This document shows positions 30,193 to 38,733 of a DNA stretch of 64,000 bases, in pieces. The stretch is from Tautonia sociabilis. GTDB taxonomy: Bacteria; Planctomycetota; Planctomycetia; Isosphaerales; Isosphaeraceae. The position numbers and the translations under genes were made by a program. The stretch lies in NCBI RefSeq assembly GCF_003977685.1, contig NZ_RYZH01000033.1, positions 17,803 through 81,802 on the forward strand, read 5' to 3'. Positions within the stretch are counted from its first letter, which is position 1, and every line of letters starts with the position of its first letter. The notes under the pieces are model-generated. The model was not told the DNA's origin, ran no database searches, and saw only the letters and a program-made list of their open reading frames with translations.

Positions 30193-30981
30193 TTAGACCG
30201 CTCCTTCCGTCGGGGACCGGCCGGGGAGGCCGCCGAACTTGCGCGGGCGGCGGGCGTAATCCAGCACGGCTCGCCGCAGATGCTCGGCCCGGAAGTCGGG
30301 CCAGAGCACCTCGGTGACGTGCAGTTCGGCGTAGGAGACTTGCCAGAGGAGATAATTGCTCAGCCGCATCTCCCCGGCGGTGCGGATCAACAGATCGGGA
30401 TCCGGCATGCCGGCGGTCGACAGGTACGAGGAGAAGGCCGCCTCGTCCACCGATCCCGGGTCGATCACCCCGGCGACGGCGTCCCGGGCGAGCCGTCGGG
30501 CCGCCTCGGCGATCTCGGCCCGGGCGCCGTAATTGACGGCCAGACAGAGGGTCATCCCCGAATTCCCGGCGGTCATCGCCGCGGTTCGGTCGTATTCCAC
30601 CAGCACGTCCTCGGGGAGCCCCTCCCGGCGGCCGATCATCGTCAGCCGCACGTTCTGCTCCATGAGCTCCGATCGCTCGACGATCAGGAAGTGCCGCAGC
30701 AGCCGGAAGAGGAACCGCAGCTCCCGCTGCGGTCGCTTCCAGTTCTCGCTGGAGAAGCAGTAGAGGGTGAGCTGCCCCAGACCGATGCGGCAGCCCTCCT
30801 CGACCACCGCGCGAACGCTTCGGATCCCGTTGCGGTGGCCGAAGATGCGCGGTAGGCCCTGGGCTTCCGCCCAGCGGCCGTTGCCGTCCATGATGATGGC
30901 GATGTGCCGGGGACGCTGCGCCGAGGGCAGGTCCTTCGGGTCGATCGTGGGCTGTGTCGATTCCGAGGTCTCAGTCGGCAT
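30193..30981 (-). CDS. uppS: Isoprenyl transferase UppS (undecaprenyl diphosphate synthase)
   Basis: UppS adds isopentenyl units in cis to make the undecaprenyl carrier for cell-wall and O-antigen sugars. The 262-residue protein has IAIIMDGNGRWAEAQG with the catalytic Asp32, FGHRNG, YCFSSENWKRP, LCLAVNYGARAEI, and DPDLLIRTAGEMRLSNYLLWQVSYAELHVTEVLWPDF, all diagnostic. The start ATG 30981 is chosen because the family core begins 20 residues later; sequence further upstream is antisense to purA's end. It lies 62 bases after purA. Confidence 0.95.
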   Translation of the reverse strand: MPTETSESTQPTIDPKDLPSAQRPRHIAIIMDGNGRWAEAQGLPRIFGHRNGIRSVRAVVEEGCRIGLGQLTLYCFSSENWKRPQRELRFLFRLLRHFLIVERSELMEQNVRLTMIGRREGLPEDVLVEYDRTAAMTAGNSGMTLCLAVNYGARAEIAEAARRLARDAVAGVIDPGSVDEAAFSSYLSTAGMPDPDLLIRTAGEMRLSNYLLWQVSYAELHVTEVLWPDFRAEHLRRAVLDYARRPRKFGGLPGRSPTEGAV

Positions 30982-31043
30982 GCTCACGCCTGAGGTGCTC
31001 CTGCCCCGAACCGGGCGGGTGGGAGGGGCGGACTTCGGCTCGA

Positions 31044-32357
31044 TCACGAGGAAGGGAGGCCCTGATCGGTCCAAATTGTTTGCTCCCGGTCGGGCCCAAC
31101 GGAGACGATCCCGACCGGGATCCCCAATTGCTGCCCGAGGAAGCGGACGTAATCCCGGGCGTTGCCCGGCAGGTCCGACCAACTCCGGGCGCCGGAGAGG
31201 TCCTCCGACCAGCCGGGTAGCTCCTCGAAGACCGGCCGGCACTGGGCCAATCGGTCCAGGTGCGCGGGGAAGGCATCGACCCGGCGGCCGGACGGATCCT
31301 CGTAGGCGACGGCCACCTTCAGCCGGTCGATGCCGCTGAGCACATCGAGCAGCATCACCGCCAACTCGGTCGAGCCCGACACCCGGGCGGTGTAGCGCGC
31401 CGCCACCGCGTCGAACCAGCCGCAACGCCGGGGACGGCCGGTCACGGTGCCGAACTCCTTGCCAACGCGACGGATGCGCTCTCCCGTCTCGTCATGCAAC
31501 TCGGTGGGGAACGGCCCCTCGCCCACCCGGGTGGTGTAGGCCTTCACCACGCCGATCCAGCGGTCGACGGCCCGGGCGGGCAGCCCCGAGCCGGCCCAGA
31601 CCCCCGCCGCGCTGCTGTTGGAGCTGGTGACATACGGATAGCTGCCGTGGTCCACGTCCAGCAGCGACCCCTGCGCGCCCTCGAACAAGAGCCGCTTGCC
31701 CGCGGCCATGGCCCGGTGGAGCAGATCCGTCGCGTCTCCCACGAACGGCTCCATCCGGGCGGCCAGGGCCAGGTACTCGTCGGCAATCCGATGCGCGTCC
31801 AGCGGCTCGAACTCCTTCAGGAAGGCGGCGAGGTACCGATTCTTGAATTCGACCGCTCGGCGGACCTGCTCGCGGAATCGATCCGGGCGGTACAGGTCGG
31901 CGATCCGGATGCCGTGGACCCGCCCCACCTTGTCCCGGTAGCACGGGCCGATCCCGCGCCGGGTGGTGCCGAGCTGCTCGGCCGCCTCGCTCGACTCCTC
32001 GGTCAGCCGTTCCTCGACCAGGTGGTACGGCATGATCACGTGGGCCCGGTCGCTGATGACCAGACGGCCCGCCACGTCGACCCCCTGGTCCGCCAGTCGT
32101 CCAATCTCCTCCAGGAGCGTGGGAGGATGAATGACCAGTCCGTTCCCCAGCACCGAGGTGATGTCCGGCCGGAGGACTCCCGAGGGCAGCAGCGAGAGCT
32201 TGTAGGTCTTCCCCCCCGTGACCACGGTGTGGCCCGCGTTGGCTCCCCCCTGGTAGCGAACGACCAGCTCATGCCGGTCGCAGAGGGCGTCGACGATCTT
32301 GCCTTTGGCCTCGTCTCCCCACTGCAAGCCGACGACGCACGTCGATGGCACGGACAT
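31044..32357 (-). CDS. purA: Adenylosuccinate synthetase PurA
   Basis: PurA joins IMP and aspartate using GTP in AMP synthesis. The 437-residue protein has the N-terminal VVGLQWGDEAKGKIVD (Ala replaces the common second Gly of GDEGKGK), GGANAGHTVV, GTTRRGIGPCYRDKVGR, EGAQGSLLDVDHGSYPYVTSSN and TGRPRRCGWFDAV. Full length. ATG 32357 is followed directly by the conserved N-terminus; GGGAG is close upstream. It has a likely promoter at 32543-32571 and leads the purA-uppS-cdsA series. Confidence 0.95.
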   Translation of the reverse strand: MSVPSTCVVGLQWGDEAKGKIVDALCDRHELVVRYQGGANAGHTVVTGGKTYKLSLLPSGVLRPDITSVLGNGLVIHPPTLLEEIGRLADQGVDVAGRLVISDRAHVIMPYHLVEERLTEESSEAAEQLGTTRRGIGPCYRDKVGRVHGIRIADLYRPDRFREQVRRAVEFKNRYLAAFLKEFEPLDAHRIADEYLALAARMEPFVGDATDLLHRAMAAGKRLLFEGAQGSLLDVDHGSYPYVTSSNSSAAGVWAGSGLPARAVDRWIGVVKAYTTRVGEGPFPTELHDETGERIRRVGKEFGTVTGRPRRCGWFDAVAARYTARVSGSTELAVMLLDVLSGIDRLKVAVAYEDPSGRRVDAFPAHLDRLAQCRPVFEELPGWSEDLSGARSWSDLPGNARDYVRFLGQQLGIPVGIVSVGPDREQTIWTDQGLPSS

Positions 32358-32542
32358 TCTCCCGTGATTGCCTGGCTGGGTGCCCCGGGTCGTCGAATCC
32401 CGGCGATCCAGTCCCGGAGCCGGGCGATCGCCCGGCGGCTCGGTCGATGGCCGGGGATCGACTGGCTCGACTGCCGACATCCAGGATCCCGACTCCGAAG
32501 GTCGACCCTGGTTTTCCGCAACCCGATGATTGAAAGGATCAT

Positions 32543-32571
32543 ACGATACGGCTCGCGGCCGTCACCGTCAA
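32543..32571 (-). promoter_or_regulatory. Sigma-70-type promoter for purA
   Basis: On the minus strand TTGACG (32566-32571) and TATCGT (32543-32548) are 17 bases apart, with five and four of six consensus matches. The transcript would begin near 32536 with a leader of about 180 bases. It lies in the 244-base gap between carA and purA. Confidence 0.5.
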
Positions 32572-32601
32572 CCCGGCGGGCCGTCTCCGTTCCCGGGGCG
32601 G

Positions 32602-33756
32602 TCAACCCCGCATCAGCTTCCGGAACTCTCCGAAGAGGTGCCCGCTGTCGTGCGGCCCGGCCGATGACTCCGGGTGATACTGCACGGCGAAGACCGGCAG
32701 CCGAGCGTGCCGAAGCCCCTCGAGCGTGCCGTCGTAGAGGTTCACATGCGACACCTCCACGTCCTTTGGGAGGCTCCTGGTGTCGACCGCGAAGCCGTGG
32801 TTCTGCGTGGTGATCTCGATCTTCCCCGTGCGTTCGTCCCGGACCGGGTGATTGGCCCCCCGGTGGCCGAACTTCAGCTTGAACGTCTTCGCCCCCAGGG
32901 CCTGCCCGAGCAACTGGTGCCCCAGGCAGATCCCGAAGATCGGGATGTTCCGCCGTTCCGCCGCCAACTTGACGAGCGTCCGCAGGTCCTCCACCGCCTT
33001 CCCCAGCGCCGAGGGGTCCCCAGGGCCGTTGGAGACGAAGATCCCCGCCGGCTCCAGTTCCAGGATCCGCTCCGGAGCCGTCGAGCCCGGGACAATGGTC
33101 ACCCGGCATCCCGCCTCGACCAGGTAGCGGGGGATGTTCCGCTTCATCCCGAAGTCCAGCGCCACCACGTGGCACCGATCTCCCGGAGCCGCCTCCCCCT
33201 CGATCTGAGAGCGCCGGATCAGATCGGCTGATGGGCCCTCGAACCCCGACTCCCATCGGGAGACGGTGTCGGGCATCACGTCCGTCGTCAGATCGCGTCC
33301 GACCAGCCCGGGAGAGTTCCTGGCCTTCTCCACAAGGCTCGCGTCGTCCAGGTCCGTCGTCGAGAGGATCCCCTTCATGGCGCCAATCTCCCGGATCCTG
33401 CGGACCAGCGCCCTGGTGTCGATCCCCTCCACGCCCGGGATGCCGTGCCGGACCATGTAGCTCGACAGGTCTTCCCGAGACCGATAGTTGCTCGCCAACC
33501 CGCTCAGTTCCCGGACGACGAATCCCCGCACCCAGGGGCGGGCGCTCTCCTCGTCCTCGGGGTTCACCCCGTAATTGCCGATCAGCGGGTAGGTCATCGC
33601 CACGATCTGGCCGTGGTACGACGGATCGGTCAGGATCTCCTGATACCCCGTCATGCTCGTGTTGAAGACGACCTCGCCGTCGATCTCCCCGGTCGCGCCG
33701 AACGACCGCCCGGTGAAGACCGAGCCGTCTTCCAAGGCCAGTTTCGCGATACCCAT
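32602..33756 (-). CDS. carA: Carbamoyl-phosphate synthase small subunit CarA
   Basis: CarA is the glutaminase subunit that feeds ammonia to CarB for arginine and pyrimidine synthesis. The 384-residue protein has the CPSase N-terminal domain (DGSVFTGRSFG, VVFNTSMTGYQEILTDPSYHGQIV, GNYGVNPEDEES) and a class I amidotransferase domain with FVSNGPGDP, GICLGHQLLG holding Cys277, HRGANHPV and the His/Glu pair in VQYHPESSAGPHDS. Full length. No carB is in the window, so the two subunits are unlinked here. It is the first gene of the minus-strand housekeeping run. Confidence 0.96.
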   Translation of the reverse strand: MGIAKLALEDGSVFTGRSFGATGEIDGEVVFNTSMTGYQEILTDPSYHGQIVAMTYPLIGNYGVNPEDEESARPWVRGFVVRELSGLASNYRSREDLSSYMVRHGIPGVEGIDTRALVRRIREIGAMKGILSTTDLDDASLVEKARNSPGLVGRDLTTDVMPDTVSRWESGFEGPSADLIRRSQIEGEAAPGDRCHVVALDFGMKRNIPRYLVEAGCRVTIVPGSTAPERILELEPAGIFVSNGPGDPSALGKAVEDLRTLVKLAAERRNIPIFGICLGHQLLGQALGAKTFKLKFGHRGANHPVRDERTGKIEITTQNHGFAVDTRSLPKDVEVSHVNLYDGTLEGLRHARLPVFAVQYHPESSAGPHDSGHLFGEFRKLMRG

Positions 33757-33993
33757 CTCGGTCGCTTCTCTCCCCGCTCATCCCGGTCTTCTCGTCGAGT
33801 CGAATCATCGTATCAGCCCCCCTCCCCAAGAGGCCAGTGGACTTGCCCCTCCTCGACCGCTTCTCCCCGCTCCTCACCGCATTTCGAGGCCCTCCTCCGT
33901 GAGATCTGGTCTTCCCAATCCCCAGCCGCCCGGCCACACTCTGGTCATCCCGCCTGGCCACGGATCGGCCGCTTCCGGATCGAGGAGCCCCCC

Positions 33994-34572
33994 ATGGAAT
34001 CCTTCGTCACGATCGTCTCCGGCCTGCCCCGCTCCGGTACCTCGATGATGATGCGCATGCTGGATGTCGGCGGCCTGCCGGTGATGACCGACGCCGTGCG
34101 CGAGGCCGACGTCGACAACCCCCGCGGCTATTACGAGTTCGAGCCCGCCAAGAAGACCAAGGACGACCCCTCCTGGCTGGAACAGGCCGAAGGCAAGGCC
34201 GTCAAGATGGTCTACCAGCTCCTCTACGACCTCCCGTCCAACCGCCGATACCGCGTACTCTTCATGAGACGCGCCATGGAGGAGGTCCTCGCCTCCCAGC
34301 GCAAGATGCTCTCCCGCCTCGGCCGCGACGACGGAGGGATCCCCGACGAGAAGATGGCCGCCCTCTTCCGCTCCCAGCTCTCCAAGTTCGAGGCCTGGGC
34401 CGCCAACCAGCCCCACCTGTCGCTCCTCGACGTCGACTACAACCGGATGGTTTCCGACCCGATCCCCCTCCTCGCCTCCATCAACGACTTCCTCGGCGGC
34501 ATCCTCGACACCACCGCCATGGCCGCCGTCGTTGAGCCCGACCTCTACCGCAACCGCGCCGACCGCTCCTGA
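33994..34572 (+). CDS. Sulfotransferase-family P-loop protein
   Basis: The 192-residue protein opens with FVTIVSGLPRSGTSMMMRML, the PAPS-binding P-loop of sulfotransferases, then RGYYEFEPAKK, VKMVYQLLYDLP and RYRVLFMRRAMEEVLASQRKML, which matches the second sulfate-donor strand (R-x-PxxxxxSxxxM-like). The length is short compared with typical sulfotransferases (250-300), but short members are common in planctomycetes. GAGGAG precedes ATG 33994. Acceptor substrate unknown. It is divergent from carA and not obviously linked to the next gene. Confidence 0.82.
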   Translation: MESFVTIVSGLPRSGTSMMMRMLDVGGLPVMTDAVREADVDNPRGYYEFEPAKKTKDDPSWLEQAEGKAVKMVYQLLYDLPSNRRYRVLFMRRAMEEVLASQRKMLSRLGRDDGGIPDEKMAALFRSQLSKFEAWAANQPHLSLLDVDYNRMVSDPIPLLASINDFLGGILDTTAMAAVVEPDLYRNRADRS

Positions 34573-34882
34573 CCGCTCCTCCTGGTCGCCTCATCGCCCC
34601 CCAGATCGCTTGACCGTCCTCCATAATTCTCTGAGGACGCCCCGATCTCCCGCTCCCCTCCCTGTGGAGAGAGGGCCGGAGTCAGGGGCCCTCTGCCCGT
34701 CCCGGACACTTCGATCGTTCCGACCGAGCAATCCGGGACGGGGCTGAACGCTCTCATCGGAATCCCGGAGCGTTTCATCCCTCCAGGACCCGGTCCGGAT
34801 GCGCGCCGGGGATCGACCCGAGGCCCACCGGCACCAGAACCGGAGCGGGCCGGAACCGCAGCGCGACCGACGAGGCCCTCCC
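34573..34882. other. Intergenic region, 310 bp
   Basis: No gene recognised between the sulfotransferase and the DCC protein gene. It holds the interspersed repeat-like element at 34655-34702. A duplicated GACCGCTCCT lies at 34561-34580, around the sulfotransferase stop. Confidence 0.55.
34655..34702. repeat. Interspersed palindromic (REP-like) element
   Basis: Read on the minus strand the element runs GGGCCCCTGACTCCGGCCCT, CTCTCCACAGGGAGGGGAG, and would translate as PLTPALSPQGGERE. This is the tell-tale of a widespread intergenic repeat (consensus CCCTCACCCC-GGCCCTCTCCC-GGGAGAGGG) seen in many bacterial genomes, including planctomycetes. CTCCCC and GGAGAG arms can pair. Only one copy lies in this window. 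Confidence 0.5.
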
Positions 34883-35326
34883 ATGCCCTCGACCGCCGAG
34901 CCCCGGGCCGCCTCCCCCGACTCCGCCAGGGCGGAGACGCCGATCGCCTTCTACGACGGCGAATGCGGCCTCTGCAACCGTTTCGTCCAGTTCGTCCTGG
35001 ACCACGACCCCGACGGTCGCATCCTCCTGGCCCCCCTGCAGGGGAGCACCTTCCGAGACCGCTGCCCCGACCAGGCCCCCCCCGACCTCTCCACCGTGCT
35101 GCTGCTCGACGGCGGCCGGCTCTACGACCGTTCCTCCGCCGTGCTCCGCGTTCTGAGAATCCTCCGGTTCCCGTACTCCCTCCTCGCCCGCCTCGCGCTG
35201 GTCGTCCCCCGTCCCCTGCGCGACCTCTCCTACGACCTCGTCGCCCGCCGCCGATACCGCTGGTTCGGCCGAGCCGAGGCCTGCCGACTCCCCACTCCCC
35301 GGGAGCGGGCTCGGCTCCTGCCCTGA
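34883..35326 (+). CDS. DCC-family thiol-disulfide oxidoreductase (DUF393)
   Basis: The 147-residue protein has the DUF393 signature FYDGECGLCNRFVQFVLDHD, with the D-G-x-C-x-x-C redox pair at about 29-35, then LAPLQGSTFRDR, STVLLLDGGRLYDRSSAVLRVLR and DLSYDLVARRRYRWFG near the end. These thioredoxin-like proteins are predicted oxidoreductases of unknown substrate. The N-terminal 20 residues are an Ala/Pro-rich lead-in. GAGG precedes ATG 34883 by eight bases. It lies 104 bases before the aquaglyceroporin gene on the same strand. Confidence 0.9.
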   Translation: MPSTAEPRAASPDSARAETPIAFYDGECGLCNRFVQFVLDHDPDGRILLAPLQGSTFRDRCPDQAPPDLSTVLLLDGGRLYDRSSAVLRVLRILRFPYSLLARLALVVPRPLRDLSYDLVARRRYRWFGRAEACRLPTPRERARLLP

Positions 35327-35430
35327 GCTCCCTGCGCATTTGAGAGGGGGGAGAAGGCCATGTTCGGGCCGGATCGGGTCTGGTACGTTGCCCCGATCCC
35401 GACCCAACTCTCCCCCATCGTGCGAAGATC

Positions 35431-36261
35431 ATGAATCAGCCTCCGTTGAAGTCCGCCCTGATCGGCGAGTTCCTGGGCACCGCGCTGCTCGTCCTGCTTG
35501 GAGACGGGGTCGTCGCCTCCGTGGTCCTGCTGGGCAAGCAGGCCGACTGGATCGTCATCACGACCGGCTGGGGCCTGGCCGTGATGCTCGGCGTCTCCCT
35601 CAGCGGCCGGCTCAGCGGAGGCCACATCAACCCGGCGGTCACCCTGGCGCTGGCCTCCCGAGGGCAGTTCCCCTGGCCCCGGGTCCCCGCGTACTGGGCG
35701 GCCCAGCTCGCCGGCGCCTTCGTCGGGGCGCTGCTCGTCTACGTCGACTACGCCGAGGCCTTCCGAGCCTTCGAGTCGGAGAACGGGATCACCCGGGGCG
35801 TTCTCGTCGACGGCCGCCTCGCCGGTCCGGCCGCTGGCGGAGCCGGCGTCTTCTTCACCACCCCGGCCTTCGACGTCTCCTGGCGAAGCCTCTTCAGCGA
35901 GATCCTCGGCACCTTCGTCCTCCTGCTCGGCGTCCGCACTCTATCCGATCGCCGTAACGTCCACTTCCGCGATTACTTCGAGCCCCTGCTCAACGGCCTG
36001 CTCGTCTTCGCCATCGGACTCTCACTCGGCGGCCTGACCGGCTACGCCATCAACCCCGCCCGCGATCTCGGCCCTCGCCTCGCCGCCTCCCTCCTCGGCT
36101 GGGGCCCCGCCGTCTTCCGGACGCACGACGCCTCCTTCTGGATCCCCATCGTCGGCCCCCTCATCGGGGGTGTTCTGGGCATCCTCGCCTACGACCTGCT
36201 GGTCCACCCCCACCTTCCCGAGGAGTCGGAGCCCGCCCCCGCCGGCCGCATCGTGTCCTGA
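35431..36261 (+). CDS. MIP-family channel (glycerol facilitator / aquaporin)
   Basis: A 276-residue inner-membrane channel with six helices and two half-helices carrying the NPA motifs: SGGHINPAVT (NPA at 67-69) and TGYAINPARDLGPR (NPA at 208-210). The Asp right after the second NPAR is the mark of glycerol-type (GlpF-like) channels rather than strict water channels. The extracellular loop between helices 3 and 4 is longer than usual (residues about 110-145). The last 20 residues are polar. No glpK or glpD is nearby, so physiological solute is uncertain. Confidence 0.9.
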   Translation: MNQPPLKSALIGEFLGTALLVLLGDGVVASVVLLGKQADWIVITTGWGLAVMLGVSLSGRLSGGHINPAVTLALASRGQFPWPRVPAYWAAQLAGAFVGALLVYVDYAEAFRAFESENGITRGVLVDGRLAGPAAGGAGVFFTTPAFDVSWRSLFSEILGTFVLLLGVRTLSDRRNVHFRDYFEPLLNGLLVFAIGLSLGGLTGYAINPARDLGPRLAASLLGWGPAVFRTHDASFWIPIVGPLIGGVLGILAYDLLVHPHLPEESEPAPAGRIVS

Positions 36262-36318
36262 CCGGCCCCGGATACGTCCCGTCGACAGGGACGAGACGTT
36301 CCATCAAGACGACGCGAC

Positions 36319-36348
36319 GCAATACAGAACAAAGCAATACAGAACAAA
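36319..36348 (+). repeat. 15-bp tandem repeat (two copies) with flanking poly-A
   Basis: GCAATACAGAACAAA occurs twice head to tail (36319-36333, 36334-36348) and runs straight into seven more A bases. Such A-rich DNA is exceptional in this GC-rich window and is probably curved. Confidence 0.85.
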
Positions 36349-36492
36349 AAAAAAACAGATAAAAACACGGAGGGGGAGGCGGGCGATGGCCCGCACTCAC
36401 CGGATCCGTCTTCGGACTCGCTCCCCGGCCGGTGGCGGAAACCGATCCGACTCCCCGGCATCCCTCTTCAGGGGCTCCGCGTCGAGGGCCAG

Positions 36493-36583
36493 GCCCGGCG
36501 ATCGGAACGCCGGGCGGCACGTCCCTGGAGCGTCGTTCCGCTCGCAGGGACCTCCTCCCTCCTCGTCCGAAGAGACGAGGGGG
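36493..36583. other. Two adjacent strong stem-loops
   Basis: GCCCGGCG/CGCCGGGC (8 bp, 7-base loop, 36493-36515), and CCTCCTCGTC/GACGAGGGGG (10 bp with one G-T pair, 6-base loop, 36558-36583). Either could be part of an untranslated leader, a small RNA or a terminator for the channel gene. Confidence 0.4.
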
Positions 36584-36860
36584 ACGTCGCCACCGGTTCC
36601 TGCCGGGGCGACGGCTCTGCCGGATCGCGTCCGTTTCCGTCCTCCAGGGGGTGATCTCGGCGCCACTCCGGGGGCCCCTGAGGAGTCGCCCGCCCGGAAC
36701 CCGAGCCGACGTGCGCCCATCTCGATGATCCGATCGACCGTGGGTTCCCCGGTGCGTTGTGTTTCCCTGTGTCCGGGCCGACAATGGGGCGATCCGGGAG
36801 CCGCTCCCCCGTCGGCGGAGACGGGGCCCCGGGCGGCGGAACGAGGGGGCGGGATCGAGG

Positions 36861-37763
36861 ATGATCGTCACCGAGGGGTTGACCAAGTCTTACGGCAAGT
36901 TCCCGGCCGTCCGGGACGTGTCGATGGAGGTCAGGAGCGGCGAGGTCTTCGGCCTGCTGGGACCGAACGGATCGGGCAAGACGACAACGATCCGCATGAT
37001 CCTCGGCCTGCTGAGGCCGTCGAGCGGCTCCGCCGCGGTCGCCGGTTTCGATTGCTGGCGGGAGAGCCTGCAGGTGCGCCGCCGCGTCTCCTACTTGCCA
37101 GGAGAGGTCCGCCTGCCGGGCGCGGCCCGGGGATACCAGCTGCTGAAATACCTCAACGCGCTCCGGGGCGGGGTCGGGCTGGACCGGGCCGTCGCCCTGG
37201 CCGAGCGAGTCATGGGGCTGGACCTGAGCAAGAAGGTCCGCACTTTCTCCACCGGCATGAAGCAGAAGCTCGCCCTGGCGCAGGCGTTCGCCGACCCGGT
37301 CGACGTGCTGATCCTCGACGAGCCGACCTCGGCCCTCGACCCATCGGCCCGCAACATCGTCCTCGGGCTCGTCGCCGAGGCGAGGAAGGCCGGCCAGACG
37401 GTCATCTTCTCCGGCCACGTCCTCTCGGAGGTCGAACAGGTCGCCGACCGCGTCGCCATCATGCGGCGCGGCCGGCTGATGCACGTGGAAGACATGCACG
37501 AGCGCCGGCGCAACCTCCGCCTGCTGCTTCTCCGCTTCCAGGGGACCCCGCCGGAATCGCTCCCTGAGGAGCTGCAGCTCTCGGTCCGAGAGCGCAACGG
37601 AGAGGTCCTCTTCCTCGAGCATCGAGGGGCCGTCGGCCCGCTGCTCTCCTGGCTCCATTCCCAGCCGGTGGCCGACCTGGCGATCGGCACCGAGGATCTC
37701 CGCACCCTCTACGACCGCTACCACGGACCCAACGCCGAGGCCGATGCCGAGGACCGCCGATGA
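36861..37763 (+). CDS. ABC transporter ATP-binding protein (ABC-2 export type)
   Basis: The 300-residue ATPase has Walker A GPNGSGKT at 34-41, the Q-loop region with YLPGEVRLPG, a signature loop FSTGMKQKLALAQAF (STGMK instead of LSGGQ), Walker B VLILDEPTSALDP and switch His in FSGHVLSEVEQVADR. The C-terminal 80 residues form the regulatory domain typical of drug/export ATPases. It overlaps the permease gene by the ATGA at 37760-37763, so the two are a transcriptional and translational unit. Substrate unknown. Confidence 0.93.
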   Translation: MIVTEGLTKSYGKFPAVRDVSMEVRSGEVFGLLGPNGSGKTTTIRMILGLLRPSSGSAAVAGFDCWRESLQVRRRVSYLPGEVRLPGAARGYQLLKYLNALRGGVGLDRAVALAERVMGLDLSKKVRTFSTGMKQKLALAQAFADPVDVLILDEPTSALDPSARNIVLGLVAEARKAGQTVIFSGHVLSEVEQVADRVAIMRRGRLMHVEDMHERRRNLRLLLLRFQGTPPESLPEELQLSVRERNGEVLFLEHRGAVGPLLSWLHSQPVADLAIGTEDLRTLYDRYHGPNAEADAEDRR

Positions 37764-38698
37764 CCGTGCTTACAATTGCCCGCCGGCAGCTCGGCGAGAC
37801 GCGGTGGTCGCTCCTGTTCTCGGCCGCGGCCTTCTTCGGGCTCGCCCTGCTCTGGAACTGGGGCATCTCCGAGTATCAGTTCCGGGAAGAGACCCCCGAG
37901 GAGTCCCCTCCCGCCGCCCCCTCGGCCGAGGTCAACGATGGCGACGCCTCGCCGACCGAAGAGCCGACGGATGACGCCTCGCGCCGACGTCGACGGAGAG
38001 GACGTCCCGGCCCCCAGGTCTACGTCGCGTTCGGTGTTCCGGGCGATCGCGTCCTCGGCCTGCCCCCCGACCAGACACCCACCCTGCTCATGCAGGTGGC
38101 AATGGCCAATCACCCGCTCGTCTTTCTCGTCGTGCTCGGCTGGGGGATCGGCCGCGCCTCGGCGGCGGTGGCCGGCGAGATCGAACGCGGCACGCTCGAC
38201 CTGACCCTCTCCCGTCCTGTCCGCCGGTCGACCTACATGCTGGCGCAGCTCCTTGCCGCCGTTGTCGTCTTCGGCGTGCTCGGCCTGTCGATCGCCGCCG
38301 GGCACCTCGTCTCCGACCAATTCTTCCGGCTGAACGAGCCCCCTTCGCCTGCGGACTACCTGCCGATGGTCGCCTCGCTCGCGGCCCTCGGGCTGGCGGT
38401 CTTCGGCTATACGCTGCCGATTTCCGCCAGCGACCTGTCCCGGGCCCGCGCCGGCATCATCGGTCTGGGAATCACACTCGCCGGCATCGCCGCCCTCATC
38501 TTCGCCCGTCAGTACGAAGACTACGAGTGGACGGCCGACCTCTCCGTCTTCCAGTACTACGCCCCTGTGGGCATCACCCTGGAGGGCTCGAGCGAGCAGT
38601 ATACCGACCTCTCGATCCTCCTCGGCATCTTTGCCGCCGGAGGGCTGCTCGCCCTGCTCGCCTTCTCCCGCCGCGACCTACCCAGCAACAGCGGCTAA
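37760..38698 (+). CDS. ABC-2 type permease
   Basis: The 312-residue membrane partner has helices at about 19-36, 115-135, 160-180, 205-225, 230-250 and 285-305, with the ABC-2 coupling sequence EIERGTLDLTLSRPVRRSTYMLAQLLA around 140-165. A soluble loop of about 60 residues after the first helix is rich in Pro, Glu, Asp and Arg (including RRRRRRGRPG) and is unusual. Start codon overlaps the ATPase stop (ATGA). It should form a dimeric exporter with the ATPase. Confidence 0.88.
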   Translation: MTVLTIARRQLGETRWSLLFSAAAFFGLALLWNWGISEYQFREETPEESPPAAPSAEVNDGDASPTEEPTDDASRRRRRRGRPGPQVYVAFGVPGDRVLGLPPDQTPTLLMQVAMANHPLVFLVVLGWGIGRASAAVAGEIERGTLDLTLSRPVRRSTYMLAQLLAAVVVFGVLGLSIAAGHLVSDQFFRLNEPPSPADYLPMVASLAALGLAVFGYTLPISASDLSRARAGIIGLGITLAGIAALIFARQYEDYEWTADLSVFQYYAPVGITLEGSSEQYTDLSILLGIFAAGGLLALLAFSRRDLPSNSG

Positions 38699-38733
38699 CC
38701 GCTCCACCCCTCAATGACCGGAGGAACGCGACG

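Larger units (their letters stand above)
36262..36860. other. Structured intergenic region, 599 bp
   Basis: No credible protein gene. It contains an A-rich stretch with a 15-base tandem repeat (36319-36348) and two strong hairpins (36493-36515 and 36558-36583). The base composition jumps from A-rich to GC-rich around 36370. It precedes the ABC exporter pair and could be a leader or a small RNA locus. Confidence 0.5.

Noticed and set aside
36386..37567. Long plus-strand frame beginning with an ATG after a GGAGGGGGAGG sequence
   Set aside because: It runs out of frame through the whole ABC ATPase gene, is Arg/Pro/Ser-rich and has no domain; the Walker motifs are in the other frame.
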